This document shows, in pieces, positions 31,752 to 42,130 of a DNA stretch of 64,000 nucleotides. A model generated the notes under the pieces. The model saw only the letters and a list, made by a program, of their open reading frames with translations, searched no databases and was not told the DNA's origin. Made by a program: the position numbers and the translations under genes. Positions within the stretch are counted from its first letter, which is position 1. Each line of letters opens with the position of its first letter. This DNA comes from Symbiodinium natans (taxonomy: Eukaryota; Sar; Dinophyceae; Suessiales; Symbiodiniaceae). Location of the stretch: positions 377,646 through 441,645 of the forward strand of contig CAJNDS010001779.1 of NCBI GenBank assembly GCA_905221605.1, in the 5' to 3' direction.

Positions 31752-32213
31752 ATAAGGGACCGTGTAACTTCCCTTAGCAAGCGAGGGCTGCTGGCGCTCA
31801 GCGAAACGGGGTTTTACCAACAGGAAGTCGGTTGCCGTTTACAGAGTCTCTTAAATTCCCCTACATATAGTCCCATAAATGGGTTCTTGTAGAGAGGGAG
31901 ATGTAAGGTACGAATTTGGTAGCCTTTTGTACCCTGACAAATGCACGTGACTTGTTGGGTATGTTTACCCTTTTTCCAGGGACAAGGTGCCTCTTGGTAG
32001 GGCTCAAGGTTTGGGCCTCTCCTTTGATCAAACTTCAGAATTTCCAAGTAGTCCAGCTCTGCAACAGGATCAAGAATGACATTGCCTCACATGGGAGTTT
32101 ACGAAAACACGGGACACTAACATCGATTCCCAGATAGTAGAAACCTCGAGGGGTTGCACCTTGCTCCCTTAGGATTGTACTCTCGGGTTTTGGGGAACCC
32201 TTTTAAAGGTCCT
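31752..32213. other. Unique DNA, no gene confirmed
   Basis: Opposed frames at 31814-32137 overlap and carry no motif. Confidence 0.3.
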
Positions 32214-32358
32214 TACTTGGAGGTTCATGGTACTTAGTAGCTGAATATGACTGTACTTACAACTGTACTTCTAACCATATTAGGGCACTTAAGGGGGCTT
32301 ATAAGTGGGTTATAAGTACAGTTACAACTAGTTACTAAGTACCATGAACCTCGAATTA
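32214..32358. mobile_element. Inverted-repeat element, family A (long arms)
   Basis: GAGGTTCATGGTACTTAGTA (32220-32239) pairs perfectly with 32333-32352. The outer 6 bases pair imperfectly. 145 nt. Confidence 0.85.
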
Positions 32359-32459
32359 AGGTAGTATCCTAAGGGCCATCTTGGGAGCAGATGAAGGGGC
32401 AACCTTTCGGGGGAAAGGAGTCTTAATCCCTTGAAAACATGAGTTGTGTCCGCCCCAGA

Positions 32460-32720
32460 GACAAGTCCCTTGAGAGGTTTTCTGAACCGTAAACCCTAAA
32501 CCCTGAACCCTAAACCCTAAACCCTAAACCCTGTACTACTCTTGGGCCAGTCTTCGGAGCCCTTAAGGGGATCTACTTTGTGGTCATCATCCCCAAAAGC
32601 CTAGGAGGCCTTTGCCCCCTGTAAACCCTAGGCCTACAAAGCAAGCTTAGGGAAGCCTAACCCTAAACCCTAAACCCTAAACCCTAAACCCTAAACCCTA
32701 AACCCCAAACCCCAAACCCC
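32460..32720 (+). repeat. CCCTAAA blocks
   Basis: Units at 32487-32532 and 32661-32720, the latter ending in CCCCAAA variants. Confidence 0.8.
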
Positions 32721-32888
32721 ATCAGACCGTGACCTCGCGCCATGCTCCATTCTTAATACAGGGCAAGCGGTGCTTCGCACGCAGAAATGTCCCAACAGAG
32801 TGATCCGTACTTCTCCCGGGACTCAAGTGATTCAAGAAGACGCTGCATGCAAAGAGGGATCCTCAACTATTTCAGTAATCAAAACGGC

Positions 32889-32997
32889 TACTTCCAAGTA
32901 GGGTAATATGAATAATGAATCTGTAGGGGAACCATGGTTGCAACCTTACTTAGGACACTTATAAGCCTACGTATAAGTACGCCTGCACCTCCAGGTA
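32889..32997. mobile_element. Degenerate family A element
   Basis: CTACTTCCAAGTAGGGT at the left and CCTGCACCTCCAGGTAG at the right. The internal ACTTATAAGC matches the family. Confidence 0.5.
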
Positions 32998-33180
32998 GAG
33001 TTTAGGGTTTAGGGTTTAGGGTTTAGGGTTTAGGGTTTAGGGTTTAGGGGCAGGCTCAAAGTCCCCTGTTTAAAGACCTCCTGCCAAGGGTTGCCTAAAC
33101 TCTAAACCTTAAGCCCACGGAGCCGTTAAAGGGTTTAGGGTTTAGGGTTTGGGGTTTAGGGTTTAGGGTTTAGGGCAAGT
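32998..33180 (+). repeat. TTTAGGG arrays
   Basis: Units at 32998-33050 and 33132-33178. Confidence 0.85.
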
Positions 33181-33373
33181 AAGCGGCTGTTTTAGGCTTT
33201 AGGTTCTACAGGGTCCAGGGTTCACGTAGACTACATGAGTCTTAAAAGGTCCCGGGAGTCTTTTCATATCTGCTGATGTAGATCCGAAGGATCGTTCGTG
33301 TCCACGTCCGGTCCTTAGGAGAAACATGTGCTCCTGATCTCAAGCCTATGAGGCAACCTCCGAAAAGGAAGAC

Positions 33374-33512
33374 AAACCCTAAACCCTAAACCCTAAACCC
33401 TAAACCCTAAACCCTAAACCCTGAACCCTGAACCCTAAACCCTAAACCCTAAACCCTAAACCCTAAACCCAAAACCGTAACCCCTAAACCATAAACCCTA
33501 AACCCTAAACCG
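33374..33512 (+). repeat. CCCTAAA array
   Basis: About 19 units with some CCCTGAA. 33513-34162 is unique with short repeat blocks and a 19-nt G tract at 33881-33899; no gene seen. Confidence 0.85.
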
Positions 33513-34162
33513 TTCGGCAGGAACCCAGAAGAGAAAGGGCGACAATCCTTGGGGTTAATGATTCTTGTAGGGAAGCCCAACCCTCCCCCAAACCCTAAAC
33601 CTTGAACCCTCCCACTCCCCTCTTCCCCCCAAGAAACAGAGTACTTCTGGGCATCTTGGTGATCAGGAAGCCCTAAACTAAACCCTAATGAGCCCTATTG
33701 GTGGTGGTGCACCGTAACCCTAAACCCTAAACCCTAAAATGCAGGCTCCCACTTGGCGTTTAGCGTTTTTAGGATCTGGGCTTAAGGTCGTTAGGGTTTA
33801 TAAATAAGGTTTATGGTACCTAGGTTTTGGGCCTTAAGGTATTCGGTTGTTAGTGTTTAATTAAGGGGTTGAGGGTTGCGGGGGGGGGGGGGGGGGGGGA
33901 GCTTTTCTGGGAAACAGCCCTAACCCTAAACCCCAAAAGGGAGCTCATGATACCATTCAGACCCGCCTATGACCAACAAAAACAACATGCAGGTGCGAAA
34001 CAGAGCTTTTGATCCAACCCGAAACCCTGAACACCACGTCAACATGTTAGATCAAACTCCGAACCTAAACCCTACTCCAAAGTCGTAAAACCCCTAAACA
34101 TGAAACCCTAAACCAATCTGGTGTATAGAACATCTGCCGGCTTCTGGCATCGTGGAAAATGC

Positions 34163-34275
34163 CTAGGCTGCCCAGTAACCTAGGCTTAAAAAGGGTGCCC
34201 TTTTTTGCTTAAAGGGGTTTATAAGGGAACCTAAACACCCCAAAAAGGGAAAAAGGGTACTACTGGGCATCCTAG
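34163..34275. mobile_element. Inverted-repeat element, family D
   Basis: CTAGGCTGCCCAGTA and TACTGGGCATCCTAG ends (14 of 15 pair), with the internal hairpin AAAAAGGGTGCCCTTTTTT. 113 nt. Confidence 0.8.
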
Positions 34276-34450
34276 TGATGCTGAGCCGGGGGCTTTTCTT
34301 TTGCCAGCCTTCCGACTGGGACGTCCTGGAGCTGAGCGAGTCTTTCGAGGGGTTTGGGGCTTGGGGTTTGTGGTTGAGGGTTTGGGGTTTGAGGTTTAGG
34401 GTTTAGGGTTGAGGGTTTAGGGTTTAGGGTTTAGGGTTTAGGGAAAGAAC
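34276..34450. other. Spacer with TTTGGGG/TTTAGGG units and possible plus exon
   Basis: Plus strand 34307-34350 reads PSDWDVLELSESFEG; the minus strand is also open. Repeat units at 34352-34443. Confidence 0.3.
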
Positions 34451-34464
34451 AAAACGTAGTCTAC

Positions 34465-34524
34465 CTTCCAGTTACCAAGCCGTTCAAAGAACAGATCGCC
34501 GACGGCCTTTCTCATGCTCCAAGG
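34465..34524 (-). CDS. Possible exon
   Basis: Twenty codons on the minus strand, including MRKAVGDLFFERLGNWK, between CTAAG and AAG|GTAGAC (GT donor). Strong coding character but no phase partner was found. Confidence 0.4.
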
Positions 34525-34534
34525 CTTAGGACCC

Positions 34535-34650
34535 AACCCTAAACCCTAAACCCTAAACCCTAAACCCTAAACCCTAAACCCTAAACCCTAAACCCTAAAC
34601 CCTAAACCCTAAACCCTAAACCCTAAACCCTAAACCCTAAACCCTAAACC
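34535..34650 (+). repeat. CCCTAAA array
   Basis: Sixteen clean units. Confidence 0.9.
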
Positions 34651-35600
34651 GAAGACGGTCACCCTTGGTAGGTCTTAGGGTTCCTCCTTCGTAGGTTTAG
34701 GGTTTGCTGTTTAGTTGGTTCGTATCTGTTGGGTTTAGGGTTTGGGGCTTAGGGTTTTAGGGCTTACTGGGCCAAAAACCAAGGAAACAAAAGTTGAAAC
34801 TTTCAGAATAAACTACCTTATAAGAGGCCCAAAAGCTGAAAAGTTGGGTTTTGAGCCAGTAAGAGGGGCCAGGCAGGGTTTAGGGCTGAGGGTTTCCCCT
34901 CAACCCAGGGTTTGGGTTTTGGGTTGGGGGCTTGGGGTTTAGGGTTTGGGGTTTGGGTTTTAGGGTTTCGGGTTCCCTAAACCCTAAACCCCAAACCCCA
35001 AACCCTAACGACATCATCACCAAACTGGAAGCATGATATGCCACACATGCTGATTAAAGCATCAGCCGTCTCACTTTTCTTGATCGCATTGACTTCAAGT
35101 CCGTGTCAACCCCAAACCCTAAACCCCAAACCCCAAACCCCAAACCCTAAACCCTAAACCCTAAACCCCCTATGCCCTGAACACTCTCGAGGCAAGCCCG
35201 GGCCCCTTGCACCCTTATGCTGCGAGGAGGGGCGTGCCGCAGCAGAAAAAACATACCGGGGGCTCTTGAAAGCAAGACAGAGGGTTGGGCTTCAGGGTCT
35301 TCGGGCTTTAGGGTTTTAGGGTTTTAGGGTTTAGGGTTTTAGGGTTTTTCGGGGGTTTTTGGGGCTTTAGGGTTTTAGGGTTTCAGGGTTTAGGGTTTTA
35401 GGGCTTTAGGGTTTCAGGGTTTCAGGGTTTAGCGGTTTTCGGCTCCAGCAGCAAGGACCGAGCTAAGAAGAATGGAGCACTACGGCAACAGTTGGCACCT
35501 AGCCGTTTGGCTCCGGCAGCCTTAGGCCCAAGATTTACCCTTAAAGGTTTAGGGCTTGGGCTTTGGGCTTTAGGCAGGGTTTAGGGTGTAGGGTTTAGGG
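34651..35600. repeat. TTTAGGG, CCCCAAA and TTTTAGGG blocks
   Basis: Mixed TTTAGGG/TTTGGGG units at 34695-34975, CCCCAAA/CCCTAAA at 34977-35005 and 35110-35170, and TTTTAGGG/TTTCAGGG octamers at 35290-35432. Confidence 0.7.
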
Positions 35601-35985
35601 TTTAGGGGAGTTGCTCGTTTCAAATGGTGCCGTGGTTGCCAGCAGGACCAGCGCCGTATTGCCCCGAAACGGTGGTGGCCACTGATGCGACAGCCACGCG
35701 ATGATGCGGGACCGTCTCCTGCAAGCTGATGATGCTGGGCCCCGTCGTCTCGGCCCCACCCTGCAGCAGCGGCCAGAAGATGATTGGCTGCCCCTGTGGA
35801 GGGCATCGGCGTCCGGCGTCGCCAGGAGGTGCTCCTCGACGGACTGGAGCTGGTGCCCGTGCCATGGTCGCTACTCTGGCAGTTGTTGCGCTAATACGTC
35901 GCTCGCGATGATGACTTTCATGACTCTTAGTACTGCTGACTTACTACCAGTATCACCCTGAGACTGTCAACGCCTAAACCCTAAA
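35601..35985. other. GC-rich spacer, possible decayed coding DNA
   Basis: Open stretches occur on both strands (35620-35865 minus; 35701-35961 plus). The plus strand also reads QEVLLDGLELVPVPWSLLW in a third frame. The frames conflict, so it may be a broken gene fragment. Confidence 0.25.
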
Positions 35986-36240
35986 CCCTAAACCCTAAAC
36001 CCCAAACCCCAAACCCCCAAAACCCCAAAACCCCAAAACCCCAAAACCCCAAAACCCCAAAACCCCAAAACCCCAAAACCACAAAACCCCAAAACCCCAA
36101 AACCCCGAAACCCCAAAACCCCAAAACCCCAAAACCCCAAAACCCCCCCAAAACCCCCCCAAAACCCCAAAACCCCAAAACCCCAAAACCCCAAAACCCC
36201 AAAACCCCAAAACCCACACCCGAAACCCTAAACCCGAAAC
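35986..36240 (+). repeat. CCCCAAAA octamer array
   Basis: About 25 CCCCAAAA octamers (36006-36214) flanked by CCCTAAA heptamers. The octamer matches the telomere unit of spirotrich ciliates, here by local unit change. Confidence 0.9.
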
Positions 36241-36329
36241 CCAAAAACCCGTCCTTGAGTGCCGGGGGATGCCCTTGTCCCTGCGGTCTCCTGAAACCAC
36301 TGGTGCTTGGTGCAACAGGAATGAAAAAG

Positions 36330-36392
36330 GTTTAGGGTTTAGGGTTTAGGGTTTAGGGCTTAGGGTTTAGGGTTTAGGGTTTAGGGTTTAGG
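36330..36392 (+). repeat. TTTAGGG array
   Basis: Nine units, unique DNA on both sides. Confidence 0.85.
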
Positions 36393-36480
36393 GAAACTTG
36401 GCAAAGCATCGTTCGCATTTATGAAACCGGAATCCCAAACCTTCAAGCTCCCAAAATCCCATACCGTTTCGCTTGGGCAA

Positions 36481-36616
36481 CTAGGTTGCCCAGTAACCAA
36501 GGATTAAAAAGGGTGCCCTTTTTTGCTTGAAGGGATTCATGAGGGAACCTAAGCCCCAAAAGGGAATAAGGGTACCTAAGCCCCAAAAGGGAATAAGGGT
36601 ACTACTGGGCATCCTG
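36481..36616. mobile_element. Family D element with internal duplication
   Basis: CTAGGTTGCCCAGTA and TACTGGGCATCCTGG ends. AAGCCCCAAAAGGGAATAAG is present twice in tandem inside. Confidence 0.75.
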
Positions 36617-36757
36617 GGCAACTCTCTGACCTGCGGTTCCTTCTTGGTGCCAGGAATTGAGAGGCCGAAGTCGAACGTCCTTGTTCCCTCGGTTGGGCAC
36701 CCTAACCCCCCTCAATCCTGAACCCTCAAAATGGACCGAATTTGGGGTTGAGCTCCG

Positions 36758-36990
36758 ATATATATACATATATATATGTATGTATATATATATATACATA
36801 TATATATATATGTATATATACACCACCTTGCACCCTAAGCCCTTAAGCCCAAGCCCTAAACCCTAAACTCTAAACACTAAACTCTAAACCCTAAACCCTA
36901 GACCCTAAACCCTAGACCCTAAACCCTAAACCCTGAACCCTAAACCCTAAACCCTAAGCCCTAAGCCCTAAACCCTAAACCCTACCATCC
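36758..36990. repeat. (TA)n/(TACA)n, then CCCTAAA variants
   Basis: AT microsatellite 36758-36822, then CCCTAAA/CCCTAGA/CCCTAAG units 36833-36985. Confidence 0.8.
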
Positions 36991-37670
36991 ACACTTCAAC
37001 GTTGCATCCTAACACCCGGCCTCGTTCTTTGCTTGGACTGCGAATGCCCAAGTGCGGCCTCTCATTTGGTCGACAGGGATGTAGGTTTGGGGCTTCGGGT
37101 TTAGGGTTTAAAGTTTGGGGTTTAAAGGTGGAGAAACTTTGCAGCGGGCTTCGGGGGTTGAGGTGTAAAAGATAAAGGGTTTCTAACCGTAAATCCTAGG
37201 TAAGGGATAGTTCTCTTTATTGTAAATTAACGTATGATGCTTCAGGTAAGACCGCCTCCTAATTTGAAGCAAAAGGCCGCCCCCCCCCCCCTCGTACAGT
37301 GCAAAACTTTACACATGTTGTTTATCCCCTTCGTTGTAGGCCTCGCGAGCCTCCGAGCGATATGACCTCGGTGAGGTACAAAACTTTACACTGCCCATTC
37401 ATGAGAACAAACGAAGTGGAAATCCCCTAAACCCTAGACCCTACCCCCTAATTAAACCTGATTAGGGAGATCCCCTAGCCTCAAAGCCTGCGTGGAATAC
37501 AGGTATTCCCCCCCGCCCAGGGTTGAGGAGTTGGGCCCCTTGGGTACCGTACACGACACCCACGACACCCACCAGGTCGCGTACGATGTAGGGTCCAGTG
37601 CTTAGGATTTAGAGGAGCCTGGAGGCCAACAACCCACCTCGTAAACCCCAAGCCCTAAGCCCAAAACCCG
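36991..37670. other. Unique DNA
   Basis: The minus strand at 37005-37085 is open (VDQMRGRTWAFAVQAKNEAG), a possible exon. CAAAACTTTACAC occurs twice (37302-37314, 37379-37391). C tract 37280-37291. Confidence 0.3.
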
Positions 37671-37675
37671 CAACC

Positions 37676-38205
37676 CTAAGCCCTAAACCCTAAGCCCTAA
37701 GCCCTAAACCCTAAACCCTAAGCCCTAAGCCCTAAGCCCTAAGCCCTAAACCCGTAACCCCAAGCCCTAAACCCTAAGCCCTAGACCCCAAACCCAAGTG
37801 TTCCAAGTTTGGAGCCTCCTGTTTCTTGAGAGCAGTGAGATCTTCTCCCCCTCCAGAGAGTCCAAACTGAGGTCCCGAAAGAGATCTTGGAGAACACCTG
37901 AGCGTAGGGTTGTTTAGGGTTTAGGGTTTAGGGTTTAGGGTTTAGGGTTTAGGGTTTAGGGTTTAGGGTTTAGGGTTTAGGTTTTGAATACTTGGGTTTA
38001 GGGCTTAGGTTGTTTTTAGGTCTTAGGGTTTGCAGCTTCGGGATGAGGGTTTTGGGTTTGGAGTTTTAGGGTTGAATTTTGCAAGGGCTTGCTTGGCGAC
38101 CCTAGCCCCTAAAATGTCGGCTTAGGGTTTAGGGTTTAGGGTTTAGGGTTTAGGGTTTAGGGTTTAGGGTTTAGGGTTTTTGGTTTAGGGTTTAGGGTTT
38201 TAAAG
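37676..38205. repeat. CCCTAAG array and TTTAGGG arrays
   Basis: CCCTAAG/CCCTAAA at 37676-37795, TTTAGGG at 37912-37981 and 38122-38200. The spacer 37800-37905 is open on both strands and undecided. Confidence 0.8.
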
Positions 38206-38319
38206 TTTACGGCCCATGTGGGGCGGTCTAGCGAATGGCTTGTGGCTACTTGGGTCGACAAGGGACTTTCACCAGGCGCCGGAGGGATGGCGGAAGTAAG
38301 CCCCCAAGCAAGACCCTGC

Positions 38320-38520
38320 TTACAACCCTAAACCCTAAACCCTAAACCCTAAACCCTAAACCCGAAACCCTAAACCATAAAACCGTCTTATCTTGTGGAA
38401 CCCTAAGCTCGACCCTAAACCCTAAACCATTAAACCCTCTAACCCTAAACCCTAAACCATTAAACCCTCTAATTAACCCTAAACCCTAAACCCTAAACCC
38501 TCTAACCCTAGACTCTGAAA
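38320..38520 (+). repeat. CCCTAAA arrays with CTAATTAA-like variants
   Basis: Degenerate units between unique flanks, upstream of gene 3 exon 1. Confidence 0.7.
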
Positions 38521-38582
38521 CCCTGAAAATTAAACCCGATACACTCCACAGCAACTCCTAGACTCGCCTGGTTTCACCCGAG

Positions 38583-38653
38583 GCACCCTCCATGACGTGA
38601 AGCGAACGCTTCAATGCCTTGAACGGCGTTGGGATGTTGAGTGGTACTTAAGG
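38583..38653 (+). CDS. Gene 3, exon 1 of 3 seen (plus strand)
   Basis: After TTTCACCCGAG, two bases plus 23 codons read TLHDVKRTLQCLERRWDVEW then YLR. It ends at AAGG|GTTTAG, so the donor is the first telomere-like unit. Phase 1 in, phase 0 out. Charged and helical, product unknown. Upstream exons are expected but were not identified. Confidence 0.55.
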
Positions 38654-39254
38654 GTTTAGGGCTAGAGGGGGGCTTTTGGGCTAGGGTTGAGGATTTAATG
38701 TTTAGGGTTTAGGGTTTTTGGGTTCAGGGTTTTCGAGTTTTTAGGCTTTAGGGTTTGGGGTTAGAGGGTTAGAGGGTTTGGGGGTTCACTTAAGGGTTCA
38801 GGTTAGAGGGTTGGCGGTTCAGGGGCAAGGGTTTAGGAGTTTAGAGGGTTTAGGGTTAGATGATGGTTAGAGAGTTTAGGGGTTCAGGGGTATTTGAGGG
38901 CTTTGGGTTCAGGGCTATTTGAGGGTTTGGGGTTTTGGGTTGGAGGGTTAGAGGGTTGGAGGGTTCTGCAGTTTAGGGGCCTAGCGGGTTGAGAGGTTAG
39001 GGGTTACCGTTTAGAAGAGGGTTGAGGGTCTAGAGAGCTTCAGGAGGCTGGGGCTTCAGGACCTCAGACAGTTAGAGGGGTTACTTGGAGGTTCAGGGTA
39101 CTTATAGGCCCCCTAAGTCCCCTCAGTCCTCCAAGTAGGTTATCAGTAGACTTATACTTGGGGTTCTAAGTACCCATGAACATCCAAGAAGAGGGGTTTC
39201 GGGCTTTAGGGTCTGAGGGTTTTGGACATTCCTTTGACCAAAACTTCTTTTCAG
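38654..39254. other. Gene 3 intron 1
   Basis: Filled with degenerate GGGTTTAG/GAGGGTTAGA repeats to about 39080, then a family A element. Confidence 0.5.
39082..39190. mobile_element. Inverted-repeat element, family A, in gene 3 intron 1
   Basis: TACTTGGAGGTTCAGGGTACTTATA left, TAAGTACCCATGAACATCCAAG right. 109 nt. Confidence 0.75.
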
Positions 39255-39329
39255 GGCGCCGTGCAATTTATAGATCCCGAGAAGGCAGCCTACTTTTTTA
39301 GAGCTTCTCATCTGAAGTACCTGGCATGG
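39255..39329 (+). CDS. Gene 3, exon 2
   Basis: Follows CTTCTTTTCAG, the best polypyrimidine acceptor in the window. Reads GAVQFIDPEKAAYFFRASHL then KYLAW, exactly 25 codons, and ends at GCATGG|GTTTAGGG. The 230-nt TTTAGGG array that follows is therefore intron sequence from its first base. Confidence 0.6.
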
Positions 39330-39559
39330 GTTTAGGGTTTAGGGTTTAGGGTTTAGGGTTTAGGGTTTAGGGTTTAGGGTTTAGGGTTTAGGGTTTAGGG
39401 TTTAGGGTTTAGGGTTTAGGGTTAGAGGGTTTAGGGTTTAGGGTTTAGGGTGTTGGGTTTAGGGTTTAGGGTTTAGGGTTTAGGGTTTAGGGTTTAGGGT
39501 TTAGGGTTTAGGGTTTAGGGTTTAGGGTTTAGGGTTTAGGGTTTAGGGTTTAGGGTTTA
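39330..39559 (+). repeat. Longest TTTAGGG array in the window
   Basis: About 32 units with one GTTAGAG and one GTGTTGG variant. It makes up essentially the whole of gene 3 intron 2. Confidence 0.95.
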
Positions 39560-39562
39560 AAG

Positions 39563-39673
39563 GACACCAATTCTCAAACCCTGGAGCTTGGGGAGAATAC
39601 GTACAACCACTACAAACCCAAAGACCTACTTTACGACTACACAAAAGGCGAGGAAAAAAAACTATGTTTCCCC
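39563..39673 (+). CDS. Gene 3, exon 3
   Basis: Begins at AAAG|GAC directly after the array and reads 37 codons, including TYNHYKPKDLLYDYTKGEEK, in phase 0 with exon 2. A GT follows at 39674. If that is not used, the frame stops three codons on, in the TAA of the adjacent CCCTAAA units, which would make this the last exon. Confidence 0.6.
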
Positions 39674-39710
39674 GTCCCTAAACCCTAAACCCTAAACCCT
39701 AGAGTCTCGC

Positions 39711-39850
39711 AACTTGGAGGTGCATGGGTACCTATCACTCTGTACCCTCAATAAGGCTTTTGCGATAGTTATAAGTGGACCCTGGACCCGAAAGCCTAAA
39801 TCCCAACCCCTAACCCTAAACCCTACCCATAAGTACCCACTTCTCTTCCA
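39711..39850. mobile_element. Degenerate family A element
   Basis: ACTTGGAGGTGCATGGGTACC left, ATAAGTACCCACTTCTCTTCC right, CCCTAAA-like units inside. Confidence 0.45.
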
Positions 39851-40084
39851 AGAAAAGGACCCTGCCCTCTAACCCCAAACCCCTAAACCCTATACCCCAA
39901 AACCACTAAACCCGAAACCCCCAAAATCCCCAAGCGCCCTAGCTGACCAATGCTACACCCTAAACCCTAAAACCCCAAACGCCTAACCCTAAACCCTAAA
40001 CCCTAGACTTTAAACCCCAAACCCTAAGCCCTAAGCCCTAAGCCCTAAACCCTAAACCCTAAACCCCAAACCCTAAACCCTCCC
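39851..40084 (+). repeat. CCCTAAA/CCCTAAG variants
   Basis: Degenerate array with grouped CCCTAAG units near 40020-40045. Confidence 0.7.
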
Positions 40085-40169
40085 AAGACAGGCACCTAGC
40101 CTCTTCACTCCCCGCCGCCAGTTTCCTCTCGGCCGTCTCCAGGGCAGATCTGAGGAGCTCCTCGACAGA
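40085..40169 (-). CDS. Possible exon, amphipathic helix
   Basis: Minus strand reads SVEELLRSALETAERKLAAG then SEEARCL, a strong helical heptad-like pattern, after ATTCTG or TGTCGAG. Unlinked. Confidence 0.4.
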
Positions 40170-40763
40170 ATGGCTTTAGGGTTTATAGGGTTTAGGGTTT
40201 AGGGTTTCGGGTTTAGGGTTGAGGAGCTTAGGAGTTTAGCGATAAAAAGGGCACCCCTTTTTTGGTTTAGAGGGGCTTGCAAGGGAACCTAAGCCCGAAA
40301 CAAAGTCAGAGGGTTTCGGTTCAGGAGTGTTGGTGTGTAGGGTGTAGGAGATGGCTACTCAGTTTCGTGCTTCGCGCCGCTTCACAGTACAACAAAACTC
40401 GGTAAAGGTTCTAGGGTTGAGGGTTTAGGGTTTAGGGGCTAGGGTCTAGGGTCTAGGGTTTAGGGTTTAGGGTTTAAGCTTTAGGCTTAAGGGCTTAGGG
40501 CCCCCAAAACCCTAGACCAAAAGCCCTGTTCTTTCCGCAACTAGGTTGACCTTGCAGGCCAGAAAGCTTTGCATAAGGACTACCTTGGCTACCCAGGCCC
40601 TTGAGAGAAAGGAGCGGTTTAGAGTTTCGGGGCTTTCAGAGCCTATATATAGTGGTCGCATGAGAACCATAGGGCTAAGGGCAAAGGGTTTAGGGTTCTG
40701 GCTTAGGGGTTGGCCGAAATCGCTTGCCAAGGTTTGCCAAGCCCAAGCTGTGCACAAACTGAA
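40170..40763. other. Short arrays, family D fragment and unique DNA
   Basis: TTTAGGG units at 40175-40220 and 40410-40500. 40240-40310 is a partial family D element (AAAAAGGGCACCCCTTTTTT). Opposed short frames at 40512-40809 are undecided. Confidence 0.4.
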
Positions 40764-40873
40764 AGTACTTATAACCCCAATTATGAGTCTACTCCTATAC
40801 CCTACTTAGAGGACCTCGGGGACTCACAAGTGCAGTCATAATTTGGGTTATAAGTACGCTGAACCTCCAAGTA
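40764..40873. mobile_element. Family A element, left end truncated
   Basis: Starts within the left arm at AAGTACTTATAACCCCAATTA; the right arm TTATAAGTACGCTGAACCTCC is intact. Confidence 0.65.
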
Positions 40874-40959
40874 AAAGACCCCGGCTTGCAACTTACAACG
40901 TGATCCTGGGCCCCATGGCAGGACTACTTGGCATCCAACCACCAGACCCAAGCGTGACC

Positions 40960-41160
40960 TAGGAATAACAAAGGGTGCCCTTGTTGCTTTAAAGGGCTTG
41001 TAAGGGAACCGAAACACACAAAAAAAGGACGGTGGCATGGGGGCTATCTATTACCTCATAGCCTTCAAAAAAGGCCCTTTAGGATTGAATATTGGGCTTA
41101 TACTATCTATTACCTTCTAACCCTGTAAAAAAGGCCTTTTATAGGGGTTGATTATAGGGC
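40960..41160. repeat. Family D fragment and a tandem 58-nt duplication
   Basis: 40960-41038 resembles family D. 41045-41100 and 41103-41160 are two copies of a TATCTATTACCT ... AAAAAAGGCC ... TTGA unit. Confidence 0.6.
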
Positions 41161-41164
41161 CTAC

Positions 41165-41271
41165 AGCCCATCCTGGTACAACAGCTCTGCTCCAAGTGGC
41201 TACAGGCTCGTCTTTCTTGGAGACCTTCGGCTGCTCGATCTCATCGTCTGGGGCCTCGGACTCTCATAGCG
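41165..41271 (-). CDS. Possible exon, acidic linker
   Basis: Minus strand after ATGAG reads SEAPDDEIEQPKVSKKDEPV then ATWSRAVVPGW with GC-ending codons. Unlinked. Confidence 0.4.
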
Positions 41272-41380
41272 CTGATTATGGGGTTTCGGGTTTAGGGTTT
41301 AGGGTTCTTAAGGGGGTTTTCATGGGGGCTCGGTACCTGGGGAACCTTAGGCTTGCGTACACTTAGGGTTGATTATAGGG

Positions 41381-41498
41381 GGTTTAGGTTAGGGGGTTAG
41401 GGGTTAGGGGTTAGGGGTTAGGGGTTAGGGTTTAGGGTTTAGGGTTTAGGGTTTAGGGTTTAGGGTTTAGGGTTTAGGGTTTAGGGTTTAGGGTTTAG
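41381..41498 (+). repeat. TTAGGGG then TTTAGGG array
   Basis: Five TTAGGGG units precede about 12 TTTAGGG units. 41499-42130 holds A/C tracts near 41725-41751 and a duplicated CTACCCTAAATAAGGGTA-like segment (about 41896 and 41980). Confidence 0.85.
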
Positions 41499-42130
41499 GA
41501 TTTAGGGGAGGGGGGTGGGTTTCACAGAACTAGGTACCTGGGGAACCTTCGGGTTATGCACAGGGTAATGAGTCTTGGGCTTTGGGCTTAGGGTCTGTTG
41601 TAGGGTTCTAAAGGGAGGGGGGGCTTCATGGGGACTAGTGGCTAGGTGCCTAGGGAACCTTAGGGAAGCTTAGGGAGCCTCAGGGAGTAGTAGGGAGTAT
41701 TCGGGAACCTTGAGTTACATACACTCCCCCCCCCCCAAAAAAAAAAAAAAAGCAAAAACGCCTCCCTTCCGAACCCTACAAGCCGATGTGTGCGCCCTGC
41801 GTGCAGGCTGCTGAAGGCGGTTTAGGATTTTGGGTGTAGGCTTCGGGGCTCACTCGAAGGTTCATTCGGGGGCTTCGGAGTAGGGTGATAACTACCCTAA
41901 ATAAGGGTACTTTACAACGCATTCTTCACATCCTCTAAAGTATGAGCCCCCTTGAATGACATTCTTGTGAGTGTACATTACCCTAAATAAGGGTATTAGC
42001 CGCAAGTTCTCCTACTTATCACGCTGCTGACCAAGAGTGGGCGTTTTCGTCCCCCAAGCCGCAGAACACAGCCTCTCATGGCCCAGGAGCACCGGCAATG
42101 GCCTACTGGAGCTTCCAGAATCAGACGCCA

